Positions 8,796-15,173 of a DNA stretch of 18,505 bases are shown here, piece after piece. The translations under genes and the position numbers were made by a program. The stretch lies in contig JAGLXI010000097.1 of NCBI GenBank assembly GCA_023132995.1, forward strand, positions 1 through 18,505, written 5' to 3'. The notes beneath the pieces were generated by a model. That model had not been told where the DNA came from and did no database searches. It saw only the letters and a list, made by a program, of their open reading frames with translations. The first letter of the stretch is position 1; the number at the start of each line of letters is the position of its first letter. Source of the DNA: Candidatus Zixiibacteriota bacterium (GTDB taxonomy: Bacteria > Zixibacteria > MSB-5A5 > GN15 > FEB-12).

Positions 8796-9673
8796 ACCGT
8801 CTCCGTTATCGCCTGAAGCACTTTCATAGCCTCGACCGTCTCCGGCACGTCGTGAGCCCTGACAATCGCCGCCCCTTTCATCACTCCCACCGCCGCCGCC
8901 GCCAGCGAGCCGCCCAACCGCTCATGGGCGGACTTTTCGCTGTCGTGCAACATGCCGATAAACGACTTGCGGGAGGCGCCGATAATGACCGGGACCGAGA
9001 ACCGGGTGAACTGCCGGAAGTGGGCCAGGATTTCAAGGTTGTCGGAAAGCCGCTTGCCGAATCCGATACCGGGATCGATGATGATCTTGGTCTTGTCAAT
9101 CCCCTGACGGTTGCAAAACGCGATGCGTTCGTCAAAGAACTCCAATATCTCCTCCACGCAGTCGCGGTACTGAGGGTCGTTCTGCATGTCGTGAGGCGTA
9201 CCTGCCATGTGCATCAAAACCACCGGGGCTTTCGAGCGAGCCACCACACCGGCCATGTCCGGGTCGAACCGGAGAGCGGATACATCGTTGACGATATCCG
9301 CCCCGGCCTCAAGAGCCGCCTGGGCCACACCGGCCTTGTAGGTGTCGATCGAGACAGGTATATCAGTCAGGTCCCGCAGGCGTTGAATCACCGGGATGAC
9401 GCGTTGCCGCTCTTTGTCTTCACCCACCGGTTCGGCCCCGGGCCGGGTGGACTCGCCGCCGATGTCAACGATATCGGCGCCGTCCTGCTCCATGCGCAAA
9501 GCATGTTCCACCGCCGCCGCGACGGTCGTATGCAGCCCGCCGTCTGAGAACGAGTCCGGGGTGACGTTGAGAACTCCCATCACCAACGGTCGTGACAACG
9601 CCAGTTGCCTTCCGGGCGCAATTGGAATCACGCGTCTGATTTCCTCCGGCCTGTGAAAGGTCTGTTTCTGCAT
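8792..9673 (-). CDS. folP: Dihydropteroate synthase
   Basis: A 293-residue cytoplasmic enzyme joining p-aminobenzoate to hydroxymethyl-dihydropterin diphosphate in folate synthesis. It is full length with all signatures: NVTPDSFSDGG (36-46), DIGGESTRPG (70-79), SIDT (108-111), NDVSA (129-133), LMHM (153-156), DPGIGFGK (200-207) and GASRKSFIG (232-240). The ATG at 9673 has GAGGT about 8 nt upstream. It is the first gene of a two-gene operon with cdaA, an arrangement known from several bacterial phyla. The N-terminal 30 residues are a short extension before the barrel. Confidence 0.96.
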   Translation of the reverse strand: MQKQTFHRPEEIRRVIPIAPGRQLALSRPLVMGVLNVTPDSFSDGGLHTTVAAAVEHALRMEQDGADIVDIGGESTRPGAEPVGEDKERQRVIPVIQRLRDLTDIPVSIDTYKAGVAQAALEAGADIVNDVSALRFDPDMAGVVARSKAPVVLMHMAGTPHDMQNDPQYRDCVEEILEFFDERIAFCNRQGIDKTKIIIDPGIGFGKRLSDNLEILAHFRQFTRFSVPVIIGASRKSFIGMLHDSEKSAHERLGGSLAAAAVGVMKGAAIVRAHDVPETVEAMKVLQAITETV

Positions 9674-9690
9674 CGGAATACCTCAGCAAT

Positions 9691-9720
9691 ATAGTACGCA
9701 ATTGTAGCGGCACAAATCAA
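9691..9720 (-). promoter_or_regulatory. Possible promoter of folP-cdaA
   Basis: Minus strand TTGATT (9715-9720), an 18-nt spacer, then TACTAT (9691-9696), which leaves a short leader containing the GAGGT Shine-Dalgarno of folP. It matches sigma70-type spacing with moderate box quality. Confidence 0.4.
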
Positions 9721-9797
9721 GTGAGAAAAAGGCAGGGGGGCGGTTTGAAATTGCCGAGCGGCGTTAGAACCTTAACAAAAGCCTCCGTCATCGCTGT

Positions 9798-9953
9798 ATT
9801 GAGACTAACGGCAAGAACCCGGCAGCGGTCGCGCTCGGCCGCCCAGGCGGCCTCAAGGGTGGGAAGGCGCGGGCGAAGAAGCTGACTGCTGAACAACGTC
9901 ATCAAATTGCCGTGAAGGCGGCTTTAGCTCGGTGGCGAAAGTCTTCCGAGTAG
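9798..9953 (+). pseudogene. Remnant of a small basic GGLKGGKARA-motif protein
   Basis: The plus frame reads ETNGKNPAAVALGRPGG, then LKGGKARAKKL, TAEQRHQIAVKAALARWRK and SSE, ending at TAG 9951-9953. This is the recurrent lysine/alanine-rich module (LGGLKGGKARA, then LTPEQR, IARKAA, ARW) found in many small bacterial proteins of unsettled, possibly nucleic-acid-binding, function. The frame opens after a TAG at about 9762 and has no ATG, GTG or TTG before the motif; only ATT (9798) could start it, and no Shine-Dalgarno is visible. I therefore call it a start-less remnant. Its 3' 101 bp are antisense to the end of the minus-strand gene at 9853-10416. The motif is certain by eye; the pseudogene status is inferred. 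Confidence 0.6.
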
Positions 9954-10416
9954 CTCCCGCCAACTCCAGCTCCAGCTCCAAGACATCATTTGTGAAATCT
10001 AAGATCAACTGAATGGGTTCACCCTCGTTGTTGTTATCGTTGAAGCTGTCCACATCTGTTTTCAGCTTCCGGCAATCCCCGACTATGCCTTTCCTTCTCT
10101 GCTGAAATGACAGAGCCATATTATCTCGACTTGCCGTGAGCAGGGGATACCATAAAGATGTCTGCTTTCCGTTTTCCTCCCTTATAACCGGATGAAATCC
10201 TCTGACTTTTCGTCCTTGTGCATCGGTAAAGCACTGTTCTCGTAGTGCGCTTCTCACCTTCTCCTTGCATAGCTTGCGAAGTGCGGACGATTCAGGTTCC
10301 CAGTAGCCCTGTCTGATTATCCAATCAGCTACTTCATCTAAAGTAATAGCGTCGACGTTGTGTTCCCGCATATACTGCTGCGTGTATCGCCGAAACTGTT
10401 TGTTGAGGGTTGTCAT
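9853..10416 (-). CDS. Unknown third protein of the HigBA-like operon
   Basis: A 187-residue protein from ATG 10416, with AGGAG (10425-10429) 8 nt upstream overlapping the stop codon of the HigA-peptidase gene; an in-frame TTG at 10419 is the alternative. The N-terminal 90 residues look like a small helical/winged-helix domain (DEVADWIIRQGYWEP, then ALRKLCKEKVRSALREQ and GRKVRGFHPVI). The middle holds QRRKGIVGDCRKLKTDVD and a polar NDNNNEGE linker followed by an acidic hydrophobic helix (LDFTNDVLELELELAG). The last about 33 residues (Pro/Ser-rich, ending SSPAPSHP) are read antisense to the GGLKGGKARA remnant, so the true C-terminus may once have been shorter. No known family is recognised. Position in the operon suggests a role in toxin-antitoxin control or DNA/RNA binding. 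Confidence 0.65.
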   Translation of the reverse strand: MTTLNKQFRRYTQQYMREHNVDAITLDEVADWIIRQGYWEPESSALRKLCKEKVRSALREQCFTDAQGRKVRGFHPVIREENGKQTSLWYPLLTASRDNMALSFQQRRKGIVGDCRKLKTDVDSFNDNNNEGEPIQLILDFTNDVLELELELAGATRKTFATELKPPSRQFDDVVQQSASSPAPSHP

Positions 10417-10427
10417 CAATTCATCTC

Positions 10428-11561
10428 CTACAATGACACTGTTTTACCCCAGCCGTCCGTTAAAGCGGTGGCTGTGATTATATTTCTGATTTTGACCAAC
10501 ATTGCACGAAAGTGCGAATAAGGCACTCTGCCGCGATGCTGAAGCTGTCCGACTATTATCCCTCTATGAATACCAATTCTACGAGAGAATCCTATGATTG
10601 ATGATCTGGAATAAGTCGGATGATTGCGGTTAATGAAATCCTTCAGTTCGTTTTGGTCTATCAACGTCGCCACTGCGAACGCATCTGCTCTTTTTTCAAT
10701 ACTCGGCTTCTCGTCTGTTGGCTGCGATCCTTCCCCGAACATCTTGTTTTCAATCACAGGTTGTTTAAGTCCATCGCGGTTCTTAATGTGACTCAATTCA
10801 TGAATTAGAGAATGCCAAAACCAGTCAATTCTGTCGTACCTTAGCGAAAGCACAATAACGGGCGACTGTTCGTCGAGCCAGAAGCAGGCACCATCAATCT
10901 TCGTTTTTGGCAGGTGCTCCAAAATCAGGAACCTGATTCCATACTTTGATAGAATGCCGGGCAAATGCCGAAGTTCTTCCGGCTCATATTTGAGAACCTC
11001 AATCTCCTCCAATAGACCGTCGAAGTTTCTACTGGAATATGGACCCTCAACTGGTAGGGCTTCGGCCAGCTTCTTGGCTCTCTTAAGCCATGCAAGCTGC
11101 GTACTATTCAGCGATTCGTAACGAGTGGATTTTCTTGCGGCATGCTGGAAAACCACCTCTTGGTCGATGCTGTCGATCTCAAGAAATCGACAGATTTCAG
11201 CCTCTAATACGTTAATATTCGTTGACCCTTCTATCCAGCCCCGACGTAACATATCGCTTATAGGTGCCTTCTCATACAATCGCGCTCTTCGGGCAACCGC
11301 ATCATCAGCCGATGAAGTTGTTGCGAGCCTGTATGCAGACTGGAGGTTAAGCCATACTTGTGCACCAGTCCCAAAGGCATCGCCGAGAGCTTTAGCGAGT
11401 TCTGCCGAGATAGATCGACGACCTGCAAATAGGTCACTGACAATATTCGGCTTACATCCCAGAATAGCTGCTAAGTCCGTAGGTGTCCACCCCCGCTCTT
11501 CAGCCTCTTCACGGATGTACTCACCCGGAAGGAATCCCTCGGGAAGCATTTTGTTTTTCAT
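10428..11561 (-). CDS. higA: HigA-type XRE antitoxin fused to an ImmA/IrrE-like metallopeptidase
   Basis: A 377-residue protein. Residues about 12-70 are a HigA-type XRE helix-turn-helix (GEYIREEAEERGWTPTDLA, then GCKPNIVSDLFAGRRSIS). Residues about 205-300 are an M78/ImmA-IrrE domain: HSLIHELSHIKNRDG carries the HExxH zinc motif as HELSH at 254-258, and SIEKRADAFAVATL near 288-300 supplies the downstream E and AxxFA pattern. Ordinary HigA is about 100 residues, so this is the long fused form. By family knowledge it should bind HigB and repress its own promoter, and the peptidase may cleave a repressor or itself under stress; that part is inferred. It starts 2 nt after the HigB stop, and is followed by the third gene. 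Confidence 0.88.
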   Translation of the reverse strand: MKNKMLPEGFLPGEYIREEAEERGWTPTDLAAILGCKPNIVSDLFAGRRSISAELAKALGDAFGTGAQVWLNLQSAYRLATTSSADDAVARRARLYEKAPISDMLRRGWIEGSTNINVLEAEICRFLEIDSIDQEVVFQHAARKSTRYESLNSTQLAWLKRAKKLAEALPVEGPYSSRNFDGLLEEIEVLKYEPEELRHLPGILSKYGIRFLILEHLPKTKIDGACFWLDEQSPVIVLSLRYDRIDWFWHSLIHELSHIKNRDGLKQPVIENKMFGEGSQPTDEKPSIEKRADAFAVATLIDQNELKDFINRNHPTYSRSSIIGFSRRIGIHRGIIVGQLQHRGRVPYSHFRAMLVKIRNIITATALTDGWGKTVSL

Positions 11562-11563
11562 GA

Positions 11564-11860
11564 CTAATGAGGGTCCTCTATTTTTATGATTCGCACTTTT
11601 TCATAACCATTGGCATTCACGAACTTCAGTCGAATCCTATATTGCTTGTTTATTCTCACAGAGTGATAACCTTTGTACTTACCTCCGAGTTTCTTTAATT
11701 TGAGTCCTCTGAAGGCATATAGCGTTTGTCTGCTTGGTGCCTGCATGATCACATTCAGCCTTCTCCGGTATTGCCGGATAATTGTTGATGACCAACTACC
11801 GATATAGGTACCATCGAAGGCCAACCTCTCAAACTCAGAATCTTGAAACTCAATATCCAT
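11564..11860 (-). CDS. higB: HigB-like RelE/ParE-superfamily toxin
   Basis: A 98-residue protein from ATG 11860 (an in-frame GTG at 11866 would add two residues but would sit almost on the -10 box). The sequence MDIEFQDSEFERLAF, with RQYRRRLNVIMQAPSRQTLYA, FRGLKLKKLGGKYKGYHSVR and INKQYRIRLKFV, follows the HigB killer-protein pattern, including the basic C-terminal strand region YRIRLKF. HigB toxins are ribosome-dependent mRNA endonucleases. The toxin gene precedes the antitoxin, the reverse of most toxin-antitoxin pairs but normal for higBA. TATAAT lies 8 nt before the ATG, leaving almost no leader. Confidence 0.88.
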   Translation of the reverse strand: MDIEFQDSEFERLAFDGTYIGSWSSTIIRQYRRRLNVIMQAPSRQTLYAFRGLKLKKLGGKYKGYHSVRINKQYRIRLKFVNANGYEKVRIIKIEDPH

Positions 11861-11868
11861 CCACACCT

Positions 11869-11897
11869 ATTATACGGCTGAAGTTCGAATATATCAA
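11869..11897 (-). promoter_or_regulatory. Near-consensus promoter of the higB-higA operon
   Basis: Minus strand TTGATA (11892-11897), exact 17-nt spacer, TATAAT (11869-11874). The -35 overlaps the end of the palindrome at 11896-11930, so a bound repressor would block RNA polymerase. The predicted start site (about 11860-11863) nearly coincides with ATG 11860. Confidence 0.75.
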
Positions 11898-11930
11898 GTA
11901 CTATTTTACAATTATTGTAAAATAGTACTT
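11896..11930. promoter_or_regulatory. Perfect 16-bp inverted repeat, probable operator between divergent promoters
   Basis: AAGTACTATTTTACAA (11896-11911), loop TTA, and TTGTAAAATAGTACTT (11915-11930) are exact reverse complements. Its centre, 11913, is equidistant from both -35 boxes, both -10 boxes and both ATG codons (11860 minus, 11966 plus). It is AT-rich with no U-tract, so an operator for the XRE protein (or for the transposase-like HTH protein) is more likely than a terminator. Confidence 0.75.
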
Positions 11931-11957
11931 ATCAATAGAAAAATGCTCTCGTATATT
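11929..11957 (+). promoter_or_regulatory. Divergent promoter of the transposase-like ORF
   Basis: TTATCA (11929-11934), 17-nt spacer, TATATT (11952-11957), then AGGTCACG and ATG 11966. The -35 is weak (four of six). The block from CG through TATATT, AGGT and G-ATG mirrors the higB side (CG, TATAAT, AGGT, G-ATG), which raises confidence. Confidence 0.5.
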
Positions 11958-11965
11958 AGGTCACG

Positions 11966-12148
11966 ATGAACAAGCTCAGTAGACAGACAAGAGCGCAGGT
12001 CGTGGCGGCTTTGGTTGAGGGAAACTCAATCCGGTCGACTGTCCGTATGACCGGAGTGGCCAAGAACGCGGCGGCTAAGGTACTGGTAGACACGGGCATA
12101 GCCTGCACAGAATATCAAGATAGAGAGCTTCGGGGCTTGACAGGATAG
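11966..12148 (+). pseudogene. N-terminal fragment of an IS1-like transposase
   Basis: A 60-residue ORF whose sequence MNKLSRQTRAQVVAALVEGN, then SIRSTVRMTGVAKNAAAKVL and CTEYQDRELRGLTG matches the helix-turn-helix N-terminus of IS1-type/IS1-like transposases (consensus from memory: MNKLS-x3-RAQVVAALVEGN, RMTGVAKNT, EYQD-x-LR). In the full protein the DDE domain follows at once; here a TAG stops it and I find no continuation in other frames downstream. So it cannot transpose. It keeps a promoter and a start codon arranged as the mirror image of higB, so it may still be expressed as a small DNA-binding protein; that is speculation. Confidence 0.6.
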
Positions 12149-12327
12149 TTTACGGACCCAACACCCAGAAGGGCGCCGCACCACGGCAACGCGAAAAGAC
12201 TATCTTTTCTGAGCATAAAACGAAGCGTTGGCGCTAAAGGGAGCCTCTGGGCGATTCACTCAGCAACGCGGAATCCGGCATCCGGGCCGGGGCAATACGG
12301 GATGCCGCCAAACAGGAGAGTTCAATT
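12149..12327 (+). promoter_or_regulatory. Hairpin-rich leader upstream of the metallophosphoesterase
   Basis: This gene-free stretch holds GAAAAGA/TCTTTTC (12193-12199 with 12203-12209, loop CTA) inside an imperfect longer inverted repeat that begins CCCAGA (12164) and ends TCTGGG (12251). A second stem, CGGCATCC (12276-12283) with GGATGCCG (12300-12307), ends 5 nt before the CAGGAGAG Shine-Dalgarno at 12313. I see no known riboswitch fold. It may be the right scar of the island or a leader that controls translation. Confidence 0.4.
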
Positions 12328-13422
12328 GTGGCCCAAGACAGAGAATTGACGCATGAAAGGCTGACACAACTGTGGCAGTCCGACGCCGTTCCGGTCCTTG
12401 ACGCGCACCGGGGCAAATGGGCGCTGCTCAGCGACACTCACTTCGGAAACGGAGGCAAGGCGGATGACTTCCGCCACAATGAAAAAGCCCTTGTGGCCGC
12501 CCTGGAGCACTACCACCGGGACGGTTATTCGCTGATATTTCTTGGGGACACCGAGGAGTTCTGGCAGTTTGACCTGGGAGAGATCGTTGCCAGGTACGAA
12601 GACAGCATCTACAGCAGGCTCAAGGCGTTCGGCGATGAGCGCGTCCACCGGGTTTACGGCAACCATGATATTGACTGGCGGACGTTGCCCGACCCAGCCA
12701 GGAATACGCCGGCGAAGGCGGTATGCGCCACCGAGGCCCTGAAGATGCGTGTCGGTGAAGGTGACGCCTCCATGCTCTTAGTGCATGGTCACCAGGGCGA
12801 TCCCAAGTGTGACAAGGAGGCTTGGGCCAGCCGGTTTTTCGTGCGCATCTTTAGATCGGTTGAACATATCGCCAAGGCCATTGGCCTGTATGGTCACTCT
12901 TCGGCCACCAAGTCACGCATCACCGAAGACTATGAGCAAATCCTGTACGCCTGGGCGAAAGGGTCGAAGGTCATGCTGCTGTGCGGCCATTCGCACCGCG
13001 CTATCTTCGCGTCCAAATCGTACGCTCGACGACTGAAGGACAATATCCAAGGGCTACAGGAGCAGATCGACGCAGGAGCTGTCTCTGAAACGGAGAAACG
13101 TCGCCTCAGGAAGGAGCGGGACAGGCTGAAGAAGAAACTCAGGCACGAGAAAAAGCGAGACCGAGAAATCGACCCGTCCGATCCACAAGGCGAGCCTCTG
13201 CCCTGCTATTTCAACACCGGCTGTGGATGTTACGAAGACGGGCTGACGGCTGTCGAGATCGCCGCTGACGCCATCAGGCTGGTCAAGTGGCACCGGGAGC
13301 CGGGCGCAGGACCCGCTTTCGAGGTGTATAGGGAAGGGAAGCTGAGTGACTTCCTGCGAGAGGTCGCTTCGCAGGGCGATGGGAGCACAGCCCGGCCGAC
13401 GGCCGCATGTTCACTGCCATGA
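12328..13422 (+). CDS. Calcineurin-like metallophosphoesterase with coiled-coil insert
   Basis: A 364-residue protein from GTG 12328, with CAGGAGAG (12313-12320) 7 nt upstream. The two-metal phosphoesterase motifs are in order: SDTHFG (35-40), GDTEEF (73-78), GNHD (111-114), HGHQGD (153-158) and GHSHR (220-224), then a closing YFNTGCG near 288-294. Between GHSHR and that closing motif lies a highly charged coiled coil (about 230-275, rich in RKERDRLKKKLRHEKKRD), which is not part of the core fold. The second motif has Glu/Glu rather than the usual Asp after GDT. Family members include UDP-diacylglucosamine hydrolases and nucleotide phosphodiesterases; substrate is unknown here. No signal peptide, so cytoplasmic. 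Confidence 0.85.
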   Translation: MAQDRELTHERLTQLWQSDAVPVLDAHRGKWALLSDTHFGNGGKADDFRHNEKALVAALEHYHRDGYSLIFLGDTEEFWQFDLGEIVARYEDSIYSRLKAFGDERVHRVYGNHDIDWRTLPDPARNTPAKAVCATEALKMRVGEGDASMLLVHGHQGDPKCDKEAWASRFFVRIFRSVEHIAKAIGLYGHSSATKSRITEDYEQILYAWAKGSKVMLLCGHSHRAIFASKSYARRLKDNIQGLQEQIDAGAVSETEKRRLRKERDRLKKKLRHEKKRDREIDPSDPQGEPLPCYFNTGCGCYEDGLTAVEIAADAIRLVKWHREPGAGPAFEVYREGKLSDFLREVASQGDGSTARPTAACSLP

Positions 13423-13559
13423 CTGAGGTAAGTTGTAATGGGATGTCGTGGTGTTGTGCCGTCAGGTGTCGGGCAGGAAGAGGCGATCCCATTCGTTCAC
13501 AACGGGGCAAGATCAGGACTGATCTATGTAACTGCGTGCGGCCGGATGCCGCGAAAGGC
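13423..13559. other. Spacer between convergent genes with several inverted repeats
   Basis: It holds AATGGGAT/ATCCCATT (13437-13444 with 13486-13493), AGATCAG/CTGATCT (13510-13516 with 13519-13525, 2-nt loop) and GCGGC/GCCGC (13538-13542 with 13548-13552). No stem is followed by a clear T-run on either strand, but they could end transcription from both sides. The dense structure also suits a dispersed intergenic repeat. No protein-like reading is convincing. Confidence 0.4.
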
Positions 13560-14495
13560 TTATCGGTTGACGCCAACGTCAAGCCTGAAATCCCGCTGGG
13601 CCAACAGGGCTTGCTGGCGCTCGCGGATCATGTCCTCGGTCATGGAGAAATCCGGCCCCGTGTTTTCGATCATCACGGATGAAGTACAGGAGGCGTAGTA
13701 GCCTGCCCGCCGAAGGTCCCCTCCGGTCTTGAGATACTCAAACGTAAACCCGGCCATGTAAGTATCCCCCGCGCCGGTCGAATCTATCAGGTCGATGCCG
13801 TAGGGAGGGATATCGATAAAGTTCGCACCGTCGTACACAATGGAACCCAACTCAGCCAGCGTGACAATCACGATCTTCGGTCCCCACGATTTGATAACGC
13901 GTGCCGCTTCATAGGGGTCCTGACGACAGTCGATACCAGTGAGTATTTGACCCTCCAGTTCGTTCGGCTTGACGATATCGAACCCACCAAGCGTCTCTTC
14001 GATCCCTTCGCACTTCTCGTGATAGATGCGCCCGTTTTCGTCAGCGCCACGGATCAATCCTTGCGGGTCGCAAAAGAAAAGTCCGTCGAACGACTGCCTG
14101 ATCTTGCGAACAGTTTCAAACGATACTTCGCCGAGAATCGGACCAATCAACACCGCATCAGAATCCGCATACCAACTCGGGTCGATTTCACCGATATCAG
14201 CCGCGCGTCCCAGCAGATCAAGCGTCCTGTTCCCGAAGTCATCATAGTATATCAACGAAAACCCGCCGGTTTCATCCGATGGCACGATACGATACTCGAC
14301 CCCCAGCGTCGATAACGCACTCTTGAAGTGTTCGGCGTAGTCATCACCGATTGCCCCGACCAGGCGCACATCGGCCCCCATCTTGGACAACGCCAGCGCG
14401 GCGTTGGTGGAACATCCGGAGAGCACGCGCCCGTCCGGTTCGACTTTCTTGGTCTTGATATAATCGTAAACGGGATTACCGATAGCGGTGATCAT
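13560..14495 (-). CDS. PfkB/ribokinase-family sugar kinase
   Basis: A 311-residue kinase with ATG 14495 and GAGAG about 8 nt upstream. PfkB features: N-terminal AIGNPVYDYI, the substrate region GGCSTN-like SGCSTNAALALSKMG (26-40), VGAIGDD (46-52), KPNELEG (176-182) and the C-terminal signature DSTGAGDTYMAG (238-249) with catalytic Asp244. Substrate is not determined; adenosine, ribose, fructose, KDG and inositol kinases share this fold. It is last in an operon with an unknown protein and a CDP-alcohol phosphotransferase that has PI-phosphate-synthase-like motifs, so an inositol kinase role is possible, but that is inference. Confidence 0.9.
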   Translation of the reverse strand: MITAIGNPVYDYIKTKKVEPDGRVLSGCSTNAALALSKMGADVRLVGAIGDDYAEHFKSALSTLGVEYRIVPSDETGGFSLIYYDDFGNRTLDLLGRAADIGEIDPSWYADSDAVLIGPILGEVSFETVRKIRQSFDGLFFCDPQGLIRGADENGRIYHEKCEGIEETLGGFDIVKPNELEGQILTGIDCRQDPYEAARVIKSWGPKIVIVTLAELGSIVYDGANFIDIPPYGIDLIDSTGAGDTYMAGFTFEYLKTGGDLRRAGYYASCTSSVMIENTGPDFSMTEDMIRERQQALLAQRDFRLDVGVNR

Positions 14496-14510
14496 GTTAG
14501 CACTCTCAAA

Positions 14511-15173
14511 CTAGCGTTCCTGAAGCAACAGGCGACCCTTCTTGTCCGTAGCTTCCCAGTCGGCGTTGGCTACTTGCTCCAAACGTACATACGCTGCAAC
14601 CAGATGTTGGTAGTCACCCCCCATATGAGGTTTCAGCCTTTTGAATATGACGTACAGAGCCTTTATGTTAAACACATTGAGCACCATCAGCCAACACTCC
14701 AGAGCAATCACATGATCTTCAGTGGCATTTGATCCTTGTCTGAAGAAGGGATACTGGTTGATCACAAATTCACGGTTTTGATGACTTATGCTGGACAGGT
14801 ATTTATAGACCCCTTTCCAATCCGGGTAATCTGCTTCCTTCAGGATATCTCGGACCTTGCTTGGCTCAACTCTCTGTTTCTTCGCAAGTGCGGGTCGCAT
14901 ATGCATCGCCCACAACTTGTGTGCCACCTCCTGAGCTAAGCGTAAATGATGCAAACCAGACGACAAGTATCCGTGTCTAAAGCAGTCTGTGATGACTTGG
15001 TTTATCTCCAGCATGAAATCCACTAGCGATAGTACTTGAAGCTCAATGTCTGATTTGTTCGGGACGATTGTGAGCAATCGTATTGCGCATGAGAGCTCTT
15101 TTTCTATCTTCCGCCGAAAGACGATATAGTGTCGCAATCGCTTCTGAAGTACTTGTCCAAACTTTGCCACCAC
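14511..15173 (-). CDS. Unknown helix-rich protein between a CDP-alcohol transferase and PfkB
   Basis: A 220-residue protein, GTG at 15173 directly abutting the upstream TGA (TGAGTG), so starts by coupling; a second GTG follows at once. It has no signal peptide or TM segment and is predicted almost entirely alpha-helical with many Leu, Arg and His. The stretch YKYLSSISHQNREF (about 143-156) vaguely recalls the YxxLSxxxH patch of DUF5677/HEPN-like proteins, but I cannot call a family. Base composition is visibly more AT-rich than both neighbours, which points to horizontal acquisition, even though it sits cleanly in the operon (15 bp before pfkB). Confidence 0.7.
   Translation of the reverse strand: MVAKFGQVLQKRLRHYIVFRRKIEKELSCAIRLLTIVPNKSDIELQVLSLVDFMLEINQVITDCFRHGYLSSGLHHLRLAQEVAHKLWAMHMRPALAKKQRVEPSKVRDILKEADYPDWKGVYKYLSSISHQNREFVINQYPFFRQGSNATEDHVIALECWLMVLNVFNIKALYVIFKRLKPHMGGDYQHLVAAYVRLEQVANADWEATDKKGRLLLQER

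Noticed and set aside
8852..9547. Plus-strand ORF of 231 codons opposite folP
   Set aside because: Antisense to a complete dihydropteroate synthase; rich in His/Arg typical of shadow frames.
9717..9905. Minus-strand 62-codon ORF
   Set aside because: Antisense to the GGLKGGKARA frame, which carries the recognisable motif; no Shine-Dalgarno.
11896..11930. The 16-bp palindrome as an intrinsic terminator
   Set aside because: AT-rich stem, no T-tract after it, and it lies upstream of two divergent genes.
13438..13698. Plus-strand 86-codon ORF in the convergent spacer
   Set aside because: Runs into the PfkB gene antisense; its first part sits in inverted-repeat sequence and shows no domain.
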